This document shows positions 55,893 to 64,000 of a stretch of DNA of 64,000 bases, in pieces. This DNA comes from Lactobacillus sp. ESL0684 (GTDB taxonomy: Bacteria > Bacillota > Bacilli > Lactobacillales > Lactobacillaceae). The first letter of the stretch is position 1; every line of letters begins with the position of its first letter. Location of the stretch: NCBI RefSeq assembly GCF_029392675.1, contig NZ_CP113941.1:670001-734000 (forward strand). Reading direction: 5' to 3'. Position numbers and translations under genes: made by a program. The notes below the pieces were generated by a model, which had not been told where the DNA came from, did no database searches, and worked only from the letters and a program-made list of their open reading frames with translations.

Positions 55893-57249
55893 TAAGTATC
55901 TTAGTGTTACGGATTTAAATTATTATATAACGCAAAAATTTAAAAATGATCCATACTTACACAAGGTTTTTTTACAAGGTGAATTATCTAATTTTCGTTT
56001 TCGGCGTAATTCACACCAGTATTTTTCATTGAAAGATGAAAAAGCGAAAATTAATGTGGTAATGTTTCGTTCGCATTTTGATAAGGTAAATTTTAAACCT
56101 GAAGAGGGAATGCAAGTCTATCTAACTGGATATGTCAATGTCTATGGACCACAAGGTACGTATCAATTTTATGCGGAGTCAATGGAGCCTGCTGGTCTTG
56201 GTGCTTTATATGAACAGCTGCAGCAACTGCAAGCAAAGCTGGCTAAAGAAGGCTTATTTAATACAGAGCACAAGCGTCCATTGCCGCACTTTCCTGATCG
56301 TATTGCAGTGGTCACTAGTGCGTCGGGTGCGGTTATCCATGATATTTTGGTGACTGCCAATCGCCGCTTTCCACATGCTCAAGTAGATTTGTTTCCTGCG
56401 CAAGTTCAAGGAGACCGCGCGGCGGATTCATTAATTGCCGCAATGCAGCAGATTAAGCTAGCTAAGGACAAGTACGATGTTATGATCATTGGGCGTGGAG
56501 GTGGATCTTTAGAAGATCTTTGGCCATTTAATGAGGAAGCAGTGGTACGACAAGTTTATGCGATGCCAATGCCGGTTATCTCTTCAGTTGGTCACGAAAC
56601 AGATACAACCCTTTGCGATTTGGTTGCTGATGTGCGGGCCGCTACTCCAACTGCGGCGGCAGAATATGCTACCCCAAATTTGACTGACGAATTAACCAAT
56701 ATTCAGCAATTGCGTAGCAGCTTGCTTGCAAGCATGCAAAACCTGATTAAGTCACGCCGTGATGAGCTTAATCGAATTAATAGTTCAGTGATTATGCGTG
56801 AGCCAACTAGGTTGTATGATGAACAGGTGCAAACACTTGATCTGTTACAGACACGTTTGAAAAATAGCATGTTACATAAACTTGAACGTGATCGCCAAAA
56901 TTATCAGTTGCTGTATCAGCAATTACGGGCAGTTAATCCTGGACAAAGAATTGCGCAAATGCAGCAACAACAGAATTTTTACAGTCAAAAATTACTGACG
57001 AGTATGCAGGCGTTGCTACGTAATCAGCGTCATCAGTTAGCGCAAGTTAGCCAACAATTGGATGATTATAGTCCGCTTAAGACAATGGATCGCGGTTTTA
57101 TTTATGCCACTAATGTACAAAAAACTACCGTAACTTCAGTTACACAGGTTAATGTTGCTGATAAACTTCAGTTACATTTTAAAGATGGTCAGGCAACAGC
57201 AGTTATTAACACAATCAGGAGAAATAAACATGACGACAAAGAAGAATAA
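55882..57249 (+). CDS. xseA: exodeoxyribonuclease VII large subunit
   Basis: The 455-residue large subunit of ExoVII, which digests single-stranded DNA to short oligomers. It has an N-terminal OB-fold (YLSVTDLNYYITQKF, LSNFRFRRNSHQYFSLKD), a catalytic domain (RIAVVTSASGAVIHDI, DVMIIGRGGGSLEDLWPFN, ISSVGHETDTTLCD, ADVRAATPTAAAE) and a long coiled-coil C-terminal part. The length is standard. It overlaps folD upstream (11 nt) and xseB downstream (20 nt). Confidence 0.97.
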   Translation: MADNKYLSVTDLNYYITQKFKNDPYLHKVFLQGELSNFRFRRNSHQYFSLKDEKAKINVVMFRSHFDKVNFKPEEGMQVYLTGYVNVYGPQGTYQFYAESMEPAGLGALYEQLQQLQAKLAKEGLFNTEHKRPLPHFPDRIAVVTSASGAVIHDILVTANRRFPHAQVDLFPAQVQGDRAADSLIAAMQQIKLAKDKYDVMIIGRGGGSLEDLWPFNEEAVVRQVYAMPMPVISSVGHETDTTLCDLVADVRAATPTAAAEYATPNLTDELTNIQQLRSSLLASMQNLIKSRRDELNRINSSVIMREPTRLYDEQVQTLDLLQTRLKNSMLHKLERDRQNYQLLYQQLRAVNPGQRIAQMQQQQNFYSQKLLTSMQALLRNQRHQLAQVSQQLDDYSPLKTMDRGFIYATNVQKTTVTSVTQVNVADKLQLHFKDGQATAVINTIRRNKHDDKEE

Positions 57250-57472
57250 TTTCGAAACAGAATTAAATGATTTACAAAAAATTGTTACTAATTTGGAGAA
57301 TGGTAACGTTCCACTTGAAGATGCGTTAGCAGAGTTTCAAACAGGAGTCAAACTTAGTCGTGATTTGAACCAAAAATTGACTGATGCGGAAAAAACGGTG
57401 GCAAAATTGATTGATCAAGATGGTTCGGAGCATCAATTGGATCCTAATAATGCGGCATCGCCAGAGGAATAA
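57230..57472 (+). CDS. xseB: exodeoxyribonuclease VII small subunit
   Basis: The 80-residue helical hairpin partner of XseA has the family motif NFETELNDLQKIVTNLENGN and LEDALAEFQTGVKL. The start is ATG 57230 with AGGAG at 57217-57221. It begins inside the end of xseA, consistent with coupled synthesis of the complex. Confidence 0.95.
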   Translation: MTTKKNNFETELNDLQKIVTNLENGNVPLEDALAEFQTGVKLSRDLNQKLTDAEKTVAKLIDQDGSEHQLDPNNAASPEE

Positions 57473-57474
57473 TC

Positions 57475-58341
57475 ATGAAGTTTAAAGAATTTAGAAAAAA
57501 ATGGACCCCAGTAATTGATGACTACTTAAATGAACATTTGGCGTTAAATATCGATGATGCTAAGGTTAGTCTGATTATGACTTATTCAGTCATGGCAGGT
57601 GGTAAAAGGTTAAGACCACTTTTATTTTTGGCAACTTTAAACACGCTAAATCATGAAATTGGTGAACGTGAAATTGAAATTGCTAGTGGTATTGAGCTAA
57701 TCCATACTTATTCACTAATTCATGATGATTTGCCAGCGATGGATAATGATGACTATCGTCGAGGACGCTTAACTAGCCATAAAAAATGGGGTGAAGCGGA
57801 AGCGATCTTAGCTGGGGATGCGCTGCTTACAATGGGGATTGAATGGATTGCTGAGGGGAGTAATTCAATCGATCTTATCAAAATTATTACTAAAGAAGTA
57901 GGGCCTAATGGCATGGTTGGTGGTCAATATTTGGATATTGATTCAACTAATAATGCTGAGGTGGCAGATGATTTAGCTTTTGCTAATCGGATGGAGTGGC
58001 TTAAAACCGGGTGCTTAATCAGAGCATGTGTTGCTATGGGTGCTGAATATGCTAAGGCAGATGTAGCAAGTAAGGATAAATTAATTGCGTTTGCTGAATG
58101 TTTTGGTCGGTCGTATCAAATTTATGATGATTTAGTTGATGTAGTGCAGACTAGCACTGAGGCAGGTAAAGCGACCCATAAGGATGAAGCTGAAGGCAAG
58201 AATAATACCTTGACTATCCTTGGCGTTGAAAAAAGTCGTCAGGAATTAACCGAATTGATTGATCGAGCTAAGATGAATTTGCAAGGTTTATCAAGTGAGA
58301 TTTTAGCGGGCTTCCTTGGCTTATATCAGAAGGTGCTATAA
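57475..58341 (+). CDS. ispA: farnesyl/geranyl diphosphate synthase (polyprenyl synthase)
   Basis: This 288-residue trans-prenyltransferase condenses IPP with allylic diphosphates for undecaprenyl carrier synthesis. The first Asp-rich motif is HDDLPAMDNDD and the second YDDLVD; GGKRLRP and MVGGQYLDI are also present. It follows xseB by 2 nt and is followed directly by tlyA. Bacillus has dxs between ispA and tlyA; its absence fits the mevalonate route expected in lactobacilli. Confidence 0.94.
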   Translation: MKFKEFRKKWTPVIDDYLNEHLALNIDDAKVSLIMTYSVMAGGKRLRPLLFLATLNTLNHEIGEREIEIASGIELIHTYSLIHDDLPAMDNDDYRRGRLTSHKKWGEAEAILAGDALLTMGIEWIAEGSNSIDLIKIITKEVGPNGMVGGQYLDIDSTNNAEVADDLAFANRMEWLKTGCLIRACVAMGAEYAKADVASKDKLIAFAECFGRSYQIYDDLVDVVQTSTEAGKATHKDEAEGKNNTLTILGVEKSRQELTELIDRAKMNLQGLSSEILAGFLGLYQKVL

Positions 58342-59154
58342 ATGGGCAAAGAACGGGCAGATGTACTGCTTACTAAAAAAGGGTTATTTCATTCACGTAC
58401 GCAAGCACAACGTGCGATTATGGCCGGACTAGTTTGCGATCATAATCACCAACGAATTGATAAAAGTGGCACCAGTTTCCCAGCAGAGGAACAGTTTTAT
58501 ATCAAGGACGATGGAAAAAAATATGTTTCGCGTGGTGGTTTTAAGCTTGAGAAAGCCTTAAAATCATTTCAAATTAATTTGCAAGATAAAACTTGTTTAG
58601 ATATTGGTGCTTCTACTGGTGGCTTTACCGATGTTGCTTTGCAAAATGGTGCAAAGTTAGTCTATGCTCTTGATGTTGGTTACAATCAACTTGCTTGGCA
58701 ATTACGTGACGACAACCGGGTTGTAGTGATGGAAAAGCAAAACTTTCGATTTAGCAAGCCAACTGATTTTACTCAAGGATTGCCAGACTTTGCGATGACA
58801 GATGTTTCTTTTATTTCATTGGATTTGATTATGCCGCCAATGTATGAAATTTTACAAGATAACTGTGATGCTGTTTGCTTAATAAAGCCGCAATTTGAAG
58901 CCGGACCAGAAAACGTTGGTAAGCATGGCATTGTCCATGATCATGATGTTCACTGCCAAGTTATCGAACATACGATTAATCAGGCGTTAGCCATTGGTTT
59001 TAACGTGTTAGCTGTTGATTATTCACCAATTAAAGGTGGCAAAGGTAATATTGAGTTTTTAATTCATTTACAAAAAAGGCTATACCATGGCGGACAGAAT
59101 CTTTGGCAAGATACATCGCAAGCATTAGTAGCTCGAGCAATAAGTGAACTTTAG
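58342..59154 (+). CDS. tlyA: TlyA-family rRNA 2'-O-methyltransferase
   Basis: This 270-residue protein has an S4 RNA-binding domain (RADVLLTKKGLFHSRTQAQRA, residues 4-60) and an FtsJ-like Rossmann methyltransferase (TCLDIGASTGGFTDVAL around residue 90, the SAM site). A K-D-K-E set typical of 2'-O-methyltransferases is visible: GGFKLEKAL, TDVSFISLDL, LIKPQFEAG and NIEFLIHL. It is often annotated as haemolysin A for historical reasons; rRNA methylation is the likelier role. It starts right after the ispA stop. argR, which lies between tlyA and recN in Bacillus, is absent. Confidence 0.92.
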   Translation: MGKERADVLLTKKGLFHSRTQAQRAIMAGLVCDHNHQRIDKSGTSFPAEEQFYIKDDGKKYVSRGGFKLEKALKSFQINLQDKTCLDIGASTGGFTDVALQNGAKLVYALDVGYNQLAWQLRDDNRVVVMEKQNFRFSKPTDFTQGLPDFAMTDVSFISLDLIMPPMYEILQDNCDAVCLIKPQFEAGPENVGKHGIVHDHDVHCQVIEHTINQALAIGFNVLAVDYSPIKGGKGNIEFLIHLQKRLYHGGQNLWQDTSQALVARAISEL

Positions 59155-59164
59155 AGGTTAAAAA

Positions 59165-60850
59165 ATGTTAGTTGAACTGGACATCAAGAATTTTGCAATC
59201 ATTAAATCATTGAAGGTTCGCTTTCAAGAAAATATGACGGTACTAATTGGTGAAACTGGTGCCGGAAAGTCTATCATCATTGATGCTGTTTCATTATTAA
59301 TGGGTGGACGTGGCCAAAAAGAAATGGTGCGCAGCGGCGAAAAGAAGGCTGTTGTTAGCGGCTTGTTTGAAATTAGTAATGGTTCTAAGCGAATTGGCGA
59401 GCTTTGCGAAAAATATGGGTTACCCGATTCGGATGGTCAACTGGTCATTAGTCGTGAATTAGCTGTTAAAGGCCGCAATGTTGTGCGAATTAATGGTCAA
59501 TTGACAACAATTAATGTCTTACGCGAATTGGGTCAATATTTGGTTGATATTCATGGTCAAAACGATCAACAAATTCTAATGGATCAGGATCGGCAAATTG
59601 ATTTAGTTGATAATTATGCACCTGCAGACTTTAAAAGTAAGCTTGAACAATATCAGACTGATTTTGCTGCTTGGCAAGAAAGCAAGTCTAAACTGAGTCA
59701 TTTGCGTAAAGATGCACAGGAGTTAGCTCAAAAGCAAGATATTTTGCAATTTCAAAATGATGAGCTAACTGCAGCTGCTTTAAGTGATGATAATGAAGAT
59801 GAGCAGCTTGAAGAAGAATACAACGAGCTAAATAATTATCAAAAGATCGTTGATACGGCTAATTATTTGTTGCAGCTATATGACGATGATGAGCATGGAA
59901 TTGAAACTTTAATCGGGGATGCACAAATAGCCGCCGGAGAACTAGCTACTTATGGTAGTAAGTTTAAAGAAATTGCTAAGACAATTGATGATGGTGTTTA
60001 TGCGCTAACTGATGCTCGCAGTGAATTATCGAATATTCTTGATGAAATGGATTTTGATGAAGAAAGATATCAGTATGTTGCTAATCGGTTAGATACTCTT
60101 AATTCGCTAAAGAAAAAATATGGTCCAACTTTAGCAGATGTTTTTAAATTTTATGAGCAAGTCCAACAAGAACTGAGTCAGTTTGCAACTGGTGGCCTAG
60201 ATGAAGAAGAACTACAAAAACAAGTTACTGCTCTTGAGCAACGTTTGACTAAAGAAGCTAATGAGTTACATCAAATTCGAGAAAAAGTGGCACGGTCACT
60301 TGAAGAAAAGATCAAGCATGAGCTAGCTGACTTATATATGTCTAAAGCACGGTTTGAGATAGAGATTACTAAGGCTGATAGTTTTACCAATAAAGGAACT
60401 GATAATATTGTTTTCTTAATTGCTCCAAATCCGGGTGAAGAATTAATGCCACTAGTTAAAATTGTTTCTGGTGGTGAACAATCAAGACTGATCCTGGCTT
60501 TGAAGGCAATTTTTAGTCAGGTAGAACCAGTTGGCACCATGATTTTTGACGAGATTGATACTGGTGTCTCGGGTCGAGTATCAGCTGCGATTGGCCAAAA
60601 ACTGCATTCAATTGGTGAACATAAGCAAGTAATTGCGATCACTCACTCACCTCAAGTGGCTGCAGCAGGAGATCAAAAATATTTGGTAGCTAAGCAGGTC
60701 AAAGATGGTGCAACTTACACCCAAATTGGTCCGCTAACACAGGAAGAAACGATTACCGCTATTGCTGAAATGATGGCTGGTAGTGATGTAACTGAGGCAG
60801 CTAAGCAGAATGCGGCTGATTTAATGAGGAGTTTTAAGCAGAAAAAGTGA
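59165..60850 (+). CDS. recN: DNA repair protein RecN
   Basis: This 561-residue SMC-like ATPase organises broken DNA ends before recombination. Walker A is GETGAGKS (residues 30-37). The coiled-coil arms (about 155-380) surround a short hinge. The ABC signature VSGGEQSRLILALK and Walker B MIFDEIDTGVSG lie near residues 437 and 459, followed by AITHSPQVAAAGD. The GAGG site is 7 nt upstream of the ATG. Its stop overlaps the GNAT gene start (GTGA). Confidence 0.97.
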   Translation: MLVELDIKNFAIIKSLKVRFQENMTVLIGETGAGKSIIIDAVSLLMGGRGQKEMVRSGEKKAVVSGLFEISNGSKRIGELCEKYGLPDSDGQLVISRELAVKGRNVVRINGQLTTINVLRELGQYLVDIHGQNDQQILMDQDRQIDLVDNYAPADFKSKLEQYQTDFAAWQESKSKLSHLRKDAQELAQKQDILQFQNDELTAAALSDDNEDEQLEEEYNELNNYQKIVDTANYLLQLYDDDEHGIETLIGDAQIAAGELATYGSKFKEIAKTIDDGVYALTDARSELSNILDEMDFDEERYQYVANRLDTLNSLKKKYGPTLADVFKFYEQVQQELSQFATGGLDEEELQKQVTALEQRLTKEANELHQIREKVARSLEEKIKHELADLYMSKARFEIEITKADSFTNKGTDNIVFLIAPNPGEELMPLVKIVSGGEQSRLILALKAIFSQVEPVGTMIFDEIDTGVSGRVSAAIGQKLHSIGEHKQVIAITHSPQVAAAGDQKYLVAKQVKDGATYTQIGPLTQEETITAIAEMMAGSDVTEAAKQNAADLMRSFKQKK

Positions 60851-61725
60851 AATTAGTTAATAAAGTGACGTTAAGTGAGTGTGAACAAGCAGCAGCTGGC
60901 CAATTAATTAAGCAAATTCATGAAGCTGACCAGACCTATTCAGATCCCTATCTAAGTAACCAATATAATTATTTTCCGGATATGCCAACTTTTGTTTTAG
61001 CTTATGAAGCTGACCAGTTAGTTGGCTTGGTTATGATTTATGCAGATGAAGAACCTGACAGTGAGGTAGATTTGCATGTAGAAGTTGCTCCTGAGTTTCG
61101 CAAACAAGGTATTGCGAAGCGACTGCTTGAACAGACTTATCAGATTCTGGCTAAATATAGCTATTCTGATTATAACTTTGTATCAGAAATGAGTTTTCTA
61201 CAAAAAAATCCAGCCTTTTTGACGAAAAATGCTTTAGAAATCGTTGATAGGGAATATCATATGAGAACTTTAAAGCCTACTAAAATTGCTATATCGGATA
61301 AATTAGTTGATAGTCTTGCGGTTAAAACAATGTCTGAATCGGATGTTGAGCAAGTAGCACTGATGCATTCTGCAGCATTTAATGAAAGTTTTTCTACTTC
61401 TATGCAATATATCAGGCAAAGTTTGGCGGACGAAAGTTGTCTGAGTTTCAATTTGATTTATCAAAAAGAAATTGTTGGTTATTGCTGCGTTGATTTAGGT
61501 GATTATGCGTATTTCTTTGGTTTATGTGTTGCACCAGTATACTGTGGACAAGGATTTGCAACGTTTATGATTAAGCAAGCAATGAGTCTATTACAAGTAA
61601 AAGGTGTCCAAGAGTTTGTTTTGGATGTTGATAGGGATAACTTACCAGCAATTCGAGCTTATCAAAATGCTGGCTTTGAAATCAAAACTGAAGTGGTCTA
61701 TTTGAAAGAGTTAAAGCATGAATAA
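60847..61725 (+). CDS. GNAT-family N-acetyltransferase with two GNAT domains
   Basis: This 292-residue protein has two GNAT folds. The first (about 1-145) has the acetyl-CoA loop RKQGIAKRLL after VDLHVEVAPEF. The second (about 150-292) has CGQGFATFMI after FFGLCVAPVY and ends LDVDRDNLPAIRAYQNAGFEI, a canonical motif B. The start is GTG 60847, overlapping the recN stop by 4 nt. The substrate is unknown. It is the penultimate gene of the folD-recN run. Confidence 0.8.
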   Translation: MKLVNKVTLSECEQAAAGQLIKQIHEADQTYSDPYLSNQYNYFPDMPTFVLAYEADQLVGLVMIYADEEPDSEVDLHVEVAPEFRKQGIAKRLLEQTYQILAKYSYSDYNFVSEMSFLQKNPAFLTKNALEIVDREYHMRTLKPTKIAISDKLVDSLAVKTMSESDVEQVALMHSAAFNESFSTSMQYIRQSLADESCLSFNLIYQKEIVGYCCVDLGDYAYFFGLCVAPVYCGQGFATFMIKQAMSLLQVKGVQEFVLDVDRDNLPAIRAYQNAGFEIKTEVVYLKELKHE

Positions 61726-62161
61726 AGAACTTAATAAATATTGGCACGATTTTTGTCAGCAGCGTGGAATTGATTCAAATAAATTGGATGAGGCGTATGC
61801 ATTTGGCGACAATGTTGAAATGGCAAATCAATTAGCTGATTTGGTCAATCGTGGTATTAAAACAGCCACGACCAGTATCTATGATGAGCGAGAACCAGTT
61901 GCTCCAGTTGGTCAGTACTCTATTATTCTAGATGGGTCCGGGCAGCCAGTCTGCGTGATACAAAATAAGGTTGTCGAAGTGATGCCTTTTAAGCAAGTTT
62001 CTCAAGAGCATGCCTATCATGAAGGTGAAGGCAATCGTGATTATGAAACTTGGTGTAAAGAACACTGGAATTTCTTTACTAAAGAGTGTCAGGCAGAGGG
62101 CTTTGGCGACTTTACGGAAGATACTAAAGTAGTTTGTGAAGTTTTTACAAAAATTGAATAA
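61718..62161 (+). CDS. ASCH-domain protein
   Basis: This 147-residue protein is an ASCH-domain (PUA-like) protein, with FGDNVEMANQLADLVNRGIKTATTSIY at the start of the fold (the GxKTAT motif) and PVCVIQNKVVEVMPFKQV and FGDFTEDTKVVCEVF later. ASCH proteins bind RNA or have amidohydrolase activity on modified nucleosides; which applies is not known. It overlaps the GNAT gene by 8 nt and is followed by a strong terminator. Confidence 0.85.
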   Translation: MNKELNKYWHDFCQQRGIDSNKLDEAYAFGDNVEMANQLADLVNRGIKTATTSIYDEREPVAPVGQYSIILDGSGQPVCVIQNKVVEVMPFKQVSQEHAYHEGEGNRDYETWCKEHWNFFTKECQAEGFGDFTEDTKVVCEVFTKIE

Positions 62162-62171
62162 CAAAAATAGC

Positions 62172-62206
62172 AAAAAGCACTTAGTCAACGTGACTAAGTG
62201 CTTTTT
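62172..62206. terminator. bidirectional terminator after the ASCH gene
   Basis: A 16-bp perfect stem (AAAAAGCACTTAGTCA / complement) with a 3-nt loop and A/T runs on both sides, between the ASCH gene and the convergent SLAP gene at 62236. Confidence 0.9.
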
Positions 62207-62235
62207 TGTGATGCAAAATAATTTCTATACGACAA

Positions 62236-63579
62236 CTAATCAAAGTCACTTGCTCTGACATATTGGTTAGCAGCGATCCAGTAGTACTTTTTACCGTTAA
62301 TAGTTACAGGTTTGCCATAGCTTCTAACGCGAGTACCTTTACTAATTTTGGCTTTATTTAATTTACGACCTGATTTATTGTAGTAAGCTGCGTTACAGTT
62401 ACTCTTGCGGCTAATGCCGTCAATGTCTTCTGCCTTAAGATACATCTTTTCGTCACCGTCGTCGGCAGTTTCGTAGAATTCCTGGCCATTGATAGTGGTT
62501 TTGCCAGTAACAGCGACAGGTTGTCCGCCTTCAACATACATGCCAGAGACTAATTGACCTTGAGCGTCATAAACGTCCGTGTCGCGGCTAGGGATGACTT
62601 TATCAGCACCGGCTGGTATTTCAATGTCAAAAGTGTCGTCATCATCATTTTGTGCAGGTTTACTGGTACTGTCAGTCTTGGCACTGCTCAGTTTAACCAA
62701 TTTAGGACTTTGCGCCTTAACCTTAACTGCTGATAGGCTATTATCCTTGAAATCTTCGTTAACCTTTAATCCAGTTCCCTTGCCTAAAGTAAAGTTGACA
62801 ACGTATTTTGTATGGGTGAATTGTGGCAGAGTGTCTGGATCGAGATTATTGCTGGCAGTAATTTCGATGTCAGAGTTGTTACCAGCCTTAACTTGTGGGC
62901 TCTTATAGTCATCAGTTTTGTCAAAAATGCGGGCAACACCGTCTACATCAAGATTTAATGATGCATCATCACCAATAGTTAAGCGATTGTTGAAGAAGTA
63001 ATCATGGCCACTGCCACCGGTTGGCTTGTCGTTGACTGTTACGTGGGCATTATCAGCGACTTTGAGTGCACTTCTAAATGGCACACCGGATGCTTGATAA
63101 CTGACGCTAGTCGTGCCAGAAAGACTCACAGGTGATGAAAAAGCCAGATCCTCAGCTTTAGTATTTACTAGATTAATCTGCTTAAAAAAGCCCATTGATA
63201 GGTCATCAGTTTTGGAACCAACAATTGTTAAATTCTTCAAAGTGATTGTCGCAGTACTATCATCGCCAAGTAGGTAGTGTTCGTTAAGGTTGATTGAATT
63301 GCCACTACCATTAATTTCTTTATTCCCGTTAACAGTAATCCAAGTCGGGTTTTCTTCTTGCGGTCCACTGATTGAACTAGTTAAAGTAATTTTGCCGACA
63401 GATTTGTTACTCAAAGCTGTTGCCAGTTCTTGCCAGTTGCTGACACTAACTTGGCTTACAGATGCAGCTTGAACTGTTTGAGGCTGCTGCACATTTTGGT
63501 GATATCCGATTGCAATAACTGATAATGCTGCGCCACAGATTACTTTAACCATTCCATTTTTTAAACTTGCTCTTTTCAT
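62236..63579 (-). CDS. small SLAP surface protein with pectate-lyase-like domain (447 aa)
   Basis: A secreted, wall-bound protein. A Sec signal peptide (KNGMVKVICGAALSVIAIG, cleaved near AAS at residue 39) is followed by a beta-helix domain starting VSNWQELATALSNKSVG (about 43-300), a Ser/Asp linker and two SLAP modules (about 335-447, ending YYWIAANQYVRASDFD). It is a miniature of the two giants without the repeat stalk, and its signal lacks the YSIRK motif. The start is ATG 63579, with AAAGGA 9 nt upstream; the in-frame TTG at 63597 is rejected. A 12-nt palindrome and a TetR gene lie upstream in divergent orientation. Ligand unknown. Confidence 0.88.
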   Translation of the reverse strand: MKRASLKNGMVKVICGAALSVIAIGYHQNVQQPQTVQAASVSQVSVSNWQELATALSNKSVGKITLTSSISGPQEENPTWITVNGNKEINGSGNSINLNEHYLLGDDSTATITLKNLTIVGSKTDDLSMGFFKQINLVNTKAEDLAFSSPVSLSGTTSVSYQASGVPFRSALKVADNAHVTVNDKPTGGSGHDYFFNNRLTIGDDASLNLDVDGVARIFDKTDDYKSPQVKAGNNSDIEITASNNLDPDTLPQFTHTKYVVNFTLGKGTGLKVNEDFKDNSLSAVKVKAQSPKLVKLSSAKTDSTSKPAQNDDDDTFDIEIPAGADKVIPSRDTDVYDAQGQLVSGMYVEGGQPVAVTGKTTINGQEFYETADDGDEKMYLKAEDIDGISRKSNCNAAYYNKSGRKLNKAKISKGTRVRSYGKPVTINGKKYYWIAANQYVRASDFD

Positions 63580-63929
63580 TTTTATCGATCCTTTCAAGTG
63601 ATTTTTTGTTTTTCAAATTTGATAAAAGCAAGTTTACGTCTCGAAGGTGCATAAAGTAAAATATTTAGCTTTTATTTTGACACTTTATATTAAAGATATT
63701 CTTGGACATTATTACGAAGTGATCACTTGCATAATTACTTAAAAATGCTTATATTAAAGCAAAGCTTAGTACAAAAAGTATTTAAATTTATAATTAATAA
63801 TCATTAATAAATAAAATAAATATGCTATAATCATATTCATGCATAGGCTTATTTCTAACAAGTAGATAAAGTTAGTGTTATCATAAGTAATAGATAAGTG
63901 CTAAAGTAAAATGTTATAGAGGGACTCAA
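63580..63929. promoter_or_regulatory. divergent intergenic region between SLAP gene and tetR
   Basis: These 350 nt hold no gene. A 12-nt perfect palindrome AAGTGATCACTT lies at 63717-63728. An extended -10 (TGCTATAAT, TATAAT at 63826-63831) points towards the TetR gene. No convincing promoter for the SLAP gene was found. Confidence 0.5.
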
Positions 63930-64000
63930 ATGACTAGAAAGAGAAATTTAGAGCAAAGAAGACAAATATTAGAAGTTGCCTACAGACTGTTCAAGGTTTA
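63930..64000 (+). CDS. TetR-family regulator, N-terminal start only (3' truncated by window)
   Basis: The first 23 residues (MTRKRNLEQRRQILEVAYRLFKV) have the typical opening of a TetR/AcrR DNA-binding domain, in which RxxILxAAxxLF begins helix 1. GAGGGA lies 6 nt before the ATG. Divergent from the SLAP gene, it could regulate itself or that gene. The rest lies beyond the window. Confidence 0.75.
   Translation, partial: MTRKRNLEQRRQILEVAYRLFKV

Overview
The window is AT-rich chromosomal DNA from a low-GC Gram-positive bacterium, most likely Lactobacillus in the narrow sense (delbrueckii group). The evidence is PepX, an M24 prolidase-like enzyme, S-layer-type SLAP anchoring domains, YSIRK-type export signals, lipobox OppA, and an ispA/tlyA/recN cluster without dxs. 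A bee-gut (Firm-5) species would fit the giant surface proteins, but the sequence alone does not show it.

Layout. 1-3488: end of carA, then carB. 3547-7127: three minus-strand genes (an endonuclease III-fold DNA glycosylase, pepX, a YusI/ArsC-like thioredoxin-fold protein). 7297-10863: a D-2-hydroxyacid dehydrogenase and two tandem paralogous amidohydrolases. 11016-14108 (minus): an orphan EIIC-type membrane protein behind a leader-peptide attenuator, and an orphan OppA lipoprotein. 14269-16564: a serine hydrolase and a membrane protein with two copies of a small beta domain. 16565-17729: a decayed YafQ-type toxin gene, a long perfect inverted repeat and tRNA-Arg(TCT). 17730-47089: two giant paralogous surface proteins of 4908 and 4760 residues, filling about 45% of the window. 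47205-51373: a DUF2325 protein, a DUF2785 protein and two tandem YitT-family proteins. 51473-62161: a housekeeping block (rplU-rpmA, M24 peptidase-efp-yqhY-nusB, folD-xseA-xseB-ispA-tlyA-recN-GNAT-ASCH). 62236-64000: a small SLAP surface protein divergent from the start of a TetR-family regulator.

How it fits together. PepX, the M24 enzyme, the two amidohydrolases and OppA suggest peptide (including proline-peptide) scavenging. The two giants and the 447-residue SLAP protein share one plan: an N-terminal pectate-lyase-like beta-helix and C-terminal SLAP modules that bind the wall non-covalently. In the giants these ends are separated by about 3600-3750 residues of helical repeats. None has an LPXTG motif.

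The most interesting non-coding element is upstream of the orphan EIIC gene (about 12068-12327, minus strand). A 23-codon ORF rich in Tyr and Phe is followed by three mutually exclusive RNA pairings and an intrinsic terminator. This is the architecture of a translation-coupled attenuator, and it suggests the transporter may respond to aromatic amino acid supply rather than to a sugar.
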